A stretch of DNA of 64,000 nt from Petaurus breviceps papuanus. Taxonomy: Eukaryota > Chordata > Mammalia > Diprotodontia > Petauridae. The stretch is from NCBI GenBank assembly GCA_028583685.1, contig JAMXIF010001195.1, forward strand, positions 12,402,200-12,466,199. Reading direction: 5' to 3'. A program made the position numbers and the translations under genes. Positions 57,130 through 64,000 of this stretch are shown one piece after another. A model generated the notes under the pieces. It was not told the origin of the DNA, did not search any database, and worked only from the letters and a program-made list of their open reading frames with translations. Position 1 is the stretch's first letter, and every line of letters starts with the position of its first letter.

Positions 57130-58400
57130 TATTGAAGTCATTAATTCTTTATTTTTTTCCATGCTTCCTGACAAACTGGTCCAGGAGGAAGAATGATATT
57201 TCTTCCTTGCTTCCTTTTGCCATTTCCAGACCTTACCACTATCAGTTGGCAACCCTGTCTCCTTTGAAGTTCATTTTACCTTTTTTTTATCGCTATGTCC
57301 AAAACCTTGTTTTTACCTCCATGAATTTTACACATACATAGCTTAGTCTTCTTTATGCCCAGCCCTACCCTTATTCTTGATGACTTCAGGCCTTGGAATT
57401 CACCATGCTGTCTATCACCACTCTGCCTAGGCCACCCACACCTTAGATTTCTCCCATTAAAACCCCCCAAAAAAACAAACCAAAAAAACTCCCGAAACTT
57501 CTCCCTCGTCTTGAACTCTGGAATCCCCTTTTCTAAACATAATCTCTTGCCTTCCTCCTTTTCAACTCCTCATCTGTGAAACTTGGTTTTTGTTTTCACC
57601 CTTCATGTCCCTTAATCCTTCCCTGTCCTGCCAGTCCATCAGCCTCGTCCTGTCTTTCCTATTCTTGACCCCAAGTGATCCAACAAGGAGCTATTCTTCA
57701 CCCTTGAATTCCTTTTCTCCAAGTCTTTCCACTGATCATACCTCAGTCCTGGTCACCCCATTATCTGCCTCCTTTGATTCTGTTCTGCTGCAGGAATTCA
57801 CAATTGAGTCCAGTCTGAATTAATGTTACCTAATTTCAACTGGACTTTTGCTGCTATAGAGACATTATTTTTTATTAATTTGAGATTGATTTACTGTTTC
57901 AAATCCACTTTCTCTAAATCCCCAACTTCATACCTTCCCCGCTTTACCCCTTTAAATGGCCTTGGCTTCCCTGTCCTTCATTTTCTTTCTTTCCACTACA
58001 GTAAGTTCCCTTATGTTAGTTCTTCCACATCTCAGGATTTCTTTTCATCTTCAACTAGCTTATCTTCAGTTTCTCCTTATCTACTGGGGCTTCCTCCCCA
58101 TTATCTATAAATATGCAAATATGAAAGCCTTTCTCTGATTCTGCCACCATCCCAATTGCTATTGTATTCCCCTCCTTTCACTGCTAAACTCCTAGACACT
58201 TCTGTCATTACTGTCTCTCTACCACCCGTTCAGTTTTCATCTCCTTGTGATCTTACTTCTGACACTATCAGTCTCTTGGAGGTTCACTGCTCTCTCAAAG
58301 ATTACTAAGTGCTTAACTTCTAAAGCAGAATACTTTTTCTCAGTCATCTTACTTCATTTTTCTGTAGAGTTCATCAGTGTTGACTTTTCCCTGCTCCTTG
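57130..58400 (+). repeat. L2 LINE 5'/ORF2 N-terminal region
   Basis: A long pyrimidine-rich stretch with L2 landmarks, e.g. 'ctttccactgatcatacctc' and 'cttcctccccattatctata' followed by 'aatatgcaaatatg', then 'cttggaggttcactgctctc'. Overlapping serine-, leucine- and proline-rich frames (57355-58138) are broken L2 coding sequence, not genes. It precedes the RT catalytic core, which is absent here. Confidence 0.5.
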
Positions 58401-58935
58401 GCTTCTGTAAGGGTGAATAGCAGAATCACAAGATAATATGTGATATATTGGGATTCAGGGGAGAATTTTGCCTGTCAGTGGGGTGGTATCATTGTGTTGG
58501 ATTAAGACCCCAGCATCACAGCAAAGGTGAGAATTCCATTCATTTTTCCACCCTCCATTTGATAGAGCATGCATGTTTTGGAATTATGTCATGGCTCTCC
58601 CACTTCTGAAAACAAAACAAAACAAAACAAAACAAACTAGCGTATAGGGTAAAATACGTTCTCCTTAGCCATGCATTTAAGGCACTTCAAATGTAGTGCA
58701 AATCTACATTTCAAGTCTTTTATTGTATTATTCCCCTTTACTTATTCTACATTTCAGCCAAACTTGTGGACTCTCCTTTCTCTACATATTGCCTTTAGTT
58801 TTAGATGTCACTCATATCTGGAATTCAGTCTGTGATATATGATAATTCATATCTGTGATACTGGCTTCTCCAAGCCTTAGTGTTCTCATCCAAAGAGATA
58901 GGGGTAGGGATTTCATTGGTACACGGAACTCTTAG
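58401..58935. other. Unassigned stretch with (AAAAC)n
   Basis: A run of about five AAAAC units lies at 58608-58634. Otherwise nothing recognised; text at 58690-58830 may be worn L2. Confidence 0.4.
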
Positions 58936-59182
58936 ATAAGAAAATTTCTATTGATGCATGTTGGTACCTTCTCTACAACTTGGACTCTTTTAGAGTGTTG
59001 CCTTATTGAGAGTTTGACAGTTTATTTGCCTAGGGTCACACAGCAGTATGTGTCAAATTTGGTCCTCATCTGTAAAATTGGGATAATAATGCTTGTGCTA
59101 CCTGCCTCACAGGGTTGTTCTGAAGAAGATATTTTGCAAACATTACACTGCCATAGAAATGTGATTGGTTATTATTGGTGTC
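58936..59182 (+). repeat. CORE-SINE/MIR, partly rearranged
   Basis: 'gcctagggtcacacagcagt' is antisense CORE, followed by sense-strand 'tcatctgtaaaattgggata' and 'cctgcctcacagggttgttc', so two SINE pieces in opposite orientation abut. Confidence 0.45.
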
Positions 59183-59346
59183 ATAGAATTTATATTTTCC
59201 CAGTAAATATTATTTTATTTTTTCCAGTTATATGCAAAGATGGTTTTCAACATTCACTTTTATAAGATTTTGAGTTCCAAATTTATTCTCCCTCCTTTCT
59301 TCCCCCTCCTCTTCTCAAGACAGCAAGTAATCCAGTATAGGATATA

Positions 59347-59435
59347 ATAGATTGATAGATAGATAGATAGATGGATAGATTGGTAGATAGATAGATAAAT
59401 GGATAGATAGATAGATGATAGATGGATAGATTCCA
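59347..59435. repeat. (GATA)n microsatellite
   Basis: Repeated GATA with occasional GATG and GGTA variants, inside the L1 3' UTR. Confidence 0.9.
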
Positions 59436-60204
59436 TAGTTCTTTCTCTAGATGTTTATGGCACTTTCGATTATGAGTCTTTTGGAATTGTCTTGGATCAT
59501 TGCATTGCTGAGAAGAATTAAGTCAATCCTAGTATCACACAATGTTGCTGTTACTGTGTATAATGTTCTCCTGCTTCTGCTTGCTTCACTCAGCATTAGT
59601 TCATGCTGAGCTTTCCAGGTTTTTCTGAAATTTGCCTGCTCATCATTTCTTATAGCAGACTAGTATTCCATTACATTGATATACCACAACCACATTCATA
59701 TACCCAATTGATGGGTATCCCCTCAATTTCTATTTCTTTGCCACCACAAAAAGAGCTGCTATAAATATTTTTGTACATATGGGTATTTTTCCCTTTCTTA
59801 TGATCTCTTTGGGATATAGACCTAGTAGTGGTATTGCTGGATCAAAGGGTGTGCAGTTTTATAGCCCTTTGGGCATAGTTCCAAATTAGTCTCCAGAATG
59901 GCTGAATCAGTTTACAACTCCACCAACAATGTATTAGTGTTCCAATTTTCTCACATCTCCAGCATTTATTATTTTTCTTTTTGTGTCATATTAGCCAATC
60001 TGGTAGGTATGAGAGTTGTGTTAATTAGCATTTCTAGAATTAATAGTGATTTAGAGTATTTTTTTTTATATGATGATAGGTAGCTTTAATTTCTTCATCT
60101 GAAAACTGCCTGTTCATATCCTTTGACCATTTATCAATTGGGCAATGACTTGTATTCTTATAAATTTGACTCAGTTCTCTATGTGTTTTAGAAATTAAAC
60201 CTTT

Positions 60205-60507
60205 GGGGCGGCCAGGTAGCACAGCAAGTAAGAGCACCGGCCCCAGTGTCGGGATGACCTGGGATCAAATCCAGGCTCAGACACTTAGCACCCACCCAGA
60301 AACACCTGGCCATGTAACCTTGAGCAAGTTACTTAACCCCAATTGCTTAGGGGTGGCCAGGTGGCTCAGCAAGTAAGAGCACCGGCTCCAGTGTCAGTAT
60401 GACCTGGGATCAAATCTGGGCTCAGATACTTAGCACCACACCCAGAAATAACTGGCCGTGTAACCTTGAGCAAGTTACTTAACCCCAGTTGCTCTAAAAA
60501 AAAAAAA
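60205..60507 (+). mobile_element. Dimeric tRNA-related SINE, best full-length copy
   Basis: 5' unit 60205-60349, 3' unit 60350-60495, then a run of 12 A. The TSD is gaaattaaaccttt (60191-60204) and gaaatgaaaccttt (60508-60521), one mismatch. Each unit has a tRNA-like pol III promoter: A-box-like at about 60217-60228 and 60362-60373, and B-box-like gggatcaaatcc (60261-60272) and gggatcaaatct (60406-60417). Each ends with a CORE-like 'gtaaccttgagcaagttact' followed by 'taacccca'. Unit differences: 5' has ggtagcacagc and cacccacccagaaacacc; 3' has ggtggctcagc and caccacacccagaaataac. It has no coding capacity, and poly(A) plus the TSD imply L1-driven insertion. Confidence 0.92.
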
Positions 60508-60692
60508 GAAATGAAACCTTTATCAGAGACACTGGCTGCAAAAATTGTTTACCAGGTCTCTGCTTCCCTTCTAATTTTAGTTGCATTGGTTTTGTACAAA
60601 ACCTTTTTTAATTCAGTGTAATCAAAATTATCCATGTTGCATTTCATAATGTTCTCTATCTCTTGTTTGGTTGTAAATAGAATTTATATTTT

Positions 60693-61565
60693 GAAGATAC
60701 TCTTTAGATCTTCTAGTCCCACCCTTGATGTTTACAGTGGATGAAACTATCATCCTGTTTTCTTTCTCCTTTTCACAACCAAGATCCTTGAAAGACTCTT
60801 GGCTTTACTCTCTCTTCTATGGGGGGGTGGAAGATGAGGATGATGACAGGGTGGCAATAGGGGTAAAAAAAGAAGGATTCATCTGAGAGGATTAGCAGGA
60901 GTCGATGACTTTAACCTATTTGCTGGATTAAGTTGGAACATTACTGCATTAGCTGAATTTAATTGGAATATTAGATGGGCATTTTCCCATATGTCTTATT
61001 GACTCATTGCCATTGAAAGCAAGTCATATATAAGTGTTAGCTGATTTGTGATTTTTTAGTGTATTGTTTTTTGCTTCAGCTTTAGAATTTGCATCAGGGA
61101 CTAGGGTAGATTTTGATGAGAATTACTATCTCTACTTAACAATTAGGTCTTTATTACATTCTGTCTTGTTCTATAATTGTTTCAAGCCTGCATGTGTTGG
61201 CTCTAAGCTAGGCTGTAAGTTCTATGTGTCAAGGACTGTGTTTCTTTTCTGCCAGCAGCCAGGGATGTAATTACTCTAAAGTAATAAGGCTAATTACTCA
61301 AACCACAGAGTTAGGAAAAAAAAAAGCCATAGTACCCAATTAAAGGTATCAGAAAAGAAATTCATTGAACAAAATCTGGAAAACAAAAATGTATCCAAAA
61401 TTCTAGATTCCCTTAATCAACAACTAAAAGTTAAAAGGTTAAAGTGATATAAGATGTCAGAGTTATCCCAAGAAGAAAATAAACAATTCAGCCACACCAA
61501 CCTATAATATTACAATGGAGACTTAAAAAGCCAAACTTTCGAGAAGATAAAGGATCAGTTTTTTT
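60693..61565. other. Unassigned stretch
   Basis: Mixed AT-rich text; an A-rich lysine-coding-like piece at 61310-61550 may be a worn L1 ORF remnant. Nothing firm. Confidence 0.3.
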
Positions 61566-61569
61566 AGCT

Positions 61570-61680
61570 TCCTCTATCATGACTTTGTCAATCAATAAAC
61601 ATTTATTAAGCACCTACCATATGCTATGCACTATGTTAAGAGTAGTGTCCCTTATTCATCTTCCTACTCCAGGGATGGAG
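61570..61680 (-). repeat. L2 LINE 3' end, antisense
   Basis: 'gtcaatcaataaacatttat', 'taagcacctaccatatgcta', 'tgcactatgttaagagtagt'. Confidence 0.6.
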
Positions 61681-61909
61681 GCTAGCTTCAGGAAAACAGT
61701 GGTATGGCTAAAATAAAAATGATTTACCTTTGTTCAACATTGAGATCTGTTTTTGATTTCATCTTTGAAAAGTGTCTTTTCTAGGAGAGTGTTCAGCTTT
61801 AGTATCTTGAAAGTGTCTCAGAATTCCACAAACCACATACTGATTGATTTTTATTTTTTCCCAGCTTCTAAGTTATCTATGAAAAACCATTAAAATATAT
61901 AATTAATTT

Positions 61910-63650
61910 GTTTTGGATATTCCTTTCTTTTTACATCTTGAATTCTAAATTCTTTCCTACCTTTCCCCTGTCCACTGATAAGGAAAGCAAAATGATATCA
62001 ATTAATTATTCAGGTAAGCCATGCAGAACAAATTTGGACATTAGCCATATCACAAAAGAGAAGCAAAAAAAAAAAACCCACAAAAGAAAGCAAGAAAATT
62101 ATCTTCCAGTTTGCACTCAGTTCATCAGTTCCCTCTCTAGAGGTTATCGGATAGCATTTTTCAGCAGGAGTCATTTGGAATTGCCTTGGATCATTGTATT
62201 GATCAGTGTACCCAAGTCTTTCAGTGTTGATCATCATTACGTCATTGCTGTTATTTTGCACAATTCCTCGTCCTTCTCACGTCACTTTGCATCAGTTAAT
62301 ATTGGTCATGCCAAGCTTTTTCTGAATCCACCACCTCATATTTTCTTAGAGCACAGCATTGCTCCATTATGATCATATGCCACAACTGTTCAGCCATTCC
62401 CCAATTGATGAACATCCCTTCAGTTTTCAATTCTTTGCCTCCACAAAAAGAACTGCTACAAGTATTTTTGAACATATACGTCCGTTTCCTTTTTTTTTGT
62501 CTCTTTGGGGGCACAGACCTAGCAGAGGTATTACTGGGGCAAAGGGTTTTAGTGCATTTTAGGCATAATTGTTGTCCACAGTGGTTAAGCTGGTTCACAA
62601 CTCTACCAGTTTGTTAGTGTACCCATTTTTCCTCATCTCCTCCAGCATTTGTGATTTCTGATAGGTGTACAATGGTACCTTAGAGTTGTTTTAGTTTGCA
62701 TTTTTCTAATTAACAGTGATTTAGAGAATTTTTTGATGTATCTATAAATAACTTCAGTTTCTTTTTCTGGAAACTGCCTGTTCTTATCCTTTATCATTTG
62801 TCATTTGGGGAATGGCTCATATTTTTATAAATTTGACCTAGGTCCCTAAATATTTTAGAAATATTTCTCTTTATCAGAGAAACTTACCATAAAAATTTTG
62901 TATTACTTCATTGTTTATGGTACCTTTTAGTAAAATGTAATTTCCTTGCTTATCTTTTTTAATCAGGTCTGTTTTGGCTTCTGCTTTGTCTGAGATCATG
63001 ATTACTACCACTGCTTTTTTTTTTTAACTTCAACTGAAGCATAATTGGTTCTGCTTTAGTCCTTTATTTTAACTCTGTGCATGTGGTTTTATTTCAAGTT
63101 CATCCCTTGTAAATAACGTATTGTTGAATTCTATTTTCTAATCCATTCTGCTCTCTGCTTCCATTTTATGAGTGGACTCATTGCATTCACATTCACAGTT
63201 ATGATTACTGTATATTTCCCTCCATTCTATTTTCTTGTTTATTCCTCCTCCCTCCCCATCTGTTTTCAAAAGTCTGTATTCTATCTGACCACTACCTCTC
63301 TTTATCTGCCCTTCCTTTATTCATCCTCCTCCCCCTTTTTTATTCCCTTCCCTTTTTATTTACCTGTCAGGTAAAATAGATTTCTATACCCAACTAAATG
63401 TGTATATATATTTTTCTTCTCTCTTTGAACTAATTCTGATGAGAGTGGGGTTCAAATATTACATTTTTTCCCCTTTCCACTATAAAAACTCTTCCTTGCA
63501 AGGCTCTTTTATGTGAGAACATTTTCCCTATTCTGCCTCTCCCTTTCCCCGTTTTCCCAGTGCATCCCTCTTTGTCACCTCTTCGTATTTTTGCTTTTGT
63601 GAGATCATCCCAACCTAGCTGATTTACACTCATACCTTTGGTTTATGTAG
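61910..63650 (-). repeat. L1 LINE, 5'-truncated, antisense
   Basis: The longest antisense L1 run here: 'cagccattccccaattgatg', 'cagaggtattactggggcaa', 'ggaaactgcctgttcttatc', 'ggtaccttttagtaaaatgt', 'tctgagatcatgattactac', then pyrimidine-rich ORF2 text to about 63650. Frames in this interval are shadows or broken ORF2. Confidence 0.75.
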
Positions 63651-63714
63651 ACTCCTTCCAAATGCCCTACTAATAATAGAGTTCTTAGGAGTTACACATA
63701 TCATCCTCCCATGT

Positions 63715-64000
63715 TATAGAGGACTAGCACCTCTGGTCTGAGGGCTTGCCAAGCCTTTTTCAGGGCTGTTCATCTACCTTTGGTGTCCACCTAGCGCTCA
63801 GTTCTCACCTGTGACTCCAAGAAGCTATAGCTTTCATAGCCACCACACCCTGGTAAACTGTCTTGGCAGAAGGGCTCAATCAGGCTGAGGGTAACTGATG
63901 GGCCACATATCCATCTGTGAGTTAGGGGGATCTCTAGCCTAAGTATATGAAAAATTCCCCTGATGGAATGGGTGGATGAAAGCAGTCTGTTCCAATTGCC
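63715..64000 (-). repeat. Unclassified dispersed repeat, later segment, cut by window end
   Basis: 'tcttggcagaagggctcaat', 'gggtaactgatgggccacat', 'tgtgagttagggggatctct', 'gaatgggtggatgaaagcag' recall a long dispersed marsupial repeat. The family and its full length cannot be settled here. Confidence 0.35.

Larger units (their letters stand above)
59199..60676 (-). mobile_element. L1 LINE, 5'-truncated, antisense, with TSD
   Basis: A perfect 16-bp TSD, atagaatttatatttt, lies at 59183-59198 and 60677-60692. The antisense 3' UTR starts with a T-rich tail and 'ttttgagttccaaatttatt'. A (GATA)n-like microsatellite (59347-59435) follows, then 'agcattagttcatgctgagc', 'atgggtatcccctcaatttc', 'tagtggtattgctggatcaa' and 'tgttcatatcctttgaccat'. 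It carries a dimeric SINE at 60205-60507. Truncated to about 1.2 kb of L1 3' end, it has no ORF1 and no complete ORF2. Confidence 0.88.

Noticed and set aside
57355-58138. Cluster of overlapping serine/leucine/proline-rich plus frames
   Set aside because: Pyrimidine-rich L2 ORF2 sequence produces such frames; landmarks fit L2 and the frames are broken.
60217-60272. A and B boxes considered as a true tRNA gene
   Set aside because: The sequence lacks a foldable acceptor stem and anticodon arm and is part of a repeated SINE with poly(A) and TSD.
61908-62372. 154-codon plus-strand open frame
   Set aside because: Lies entirely on the wrong strand of an antisense L1; the repeated L1 landmarks explain the sequence.

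Overview
The window looks like non-coding, repeat-saturated DNA from a marsupial, most likely an Australian (australidelphian) lineage. The clues are tRNA-derived CORE-SINEs (including copies with an RTE-like 3' tail), L1 and half-L1 (HAL1) copies whose antisense 3' ends recur across the window, and a thick layer of L2 with its companion MIR-type SINEs. Family names come from memory of consensus sequences; no database search was possible. I found no convincing host protein-coding gene, rRNA, tRNA or CRISPR array. The one host-exon candidate is a 65-codon terminal-exon-like stretch on the minus strand at 4666-4860.

Layout: 1-14 kb holds an old L1 3' end, scattered MIR/CORE-SINE and L2 pieces, and a (TA)n tract with a 10-base assembly gap. 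From 14 to 24 kb there is an LTR-like insert, opposed L2 fragments, an antisense L1 and a dimeric SINE. From 24 to 37 kb lies a HAL1 cluster: two nearly identical full-length copies head to head (24788-27543 minus, 31299-34088 plus), each with a target-site duplication (TSD), plus an older internally deleted copy (about 34449-36481). From 37 to 42 kb are antisense L1 pieces and a shortened dimeric SINE. From 43 to 49 kb a plus-strand L2 is split by younger inserts. From 50 to 54 kb there is a solo LTR, then a minus-strand L2 with a recognisable reverse transcriptase motif, invaded by one LTR that is itself invaded by another. From 54 to 64 kb are SINEs, an L2 coding segment, a TSD-bounded antisense L1 carrying a dimeric SINE, and a further antisense L1.

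The most interesting signal is a dimeric tRNA-related SINE with the same architecture as primate Alu. Two non-identical units of about 145 bp are joined head to tail with one terminal poly(A). The same unit-specific differences recur at three loci with long dimer copies, a fourth copy is shortened, and a free monomer of the 5' type sits at 46927-47081. TSDs flank all five copies; four are perfect or carry one mismatch and one is imperfect. The second signal is the young HAL1 pair, ORF1-only LINEs that must borrow L1 reverse transcriptase.

The elements form a parasite hierarchy: HAL1 and the poly(A) SINEs presumably use L1 machinery, MIR-type SINEs used L2, and the RTE-tailed SINEs used an RTE LINE. 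Nesting order gives relative ages: L2/MIR oldest, then L1 and LTRs, then HAL1 and dimeric SINEs.
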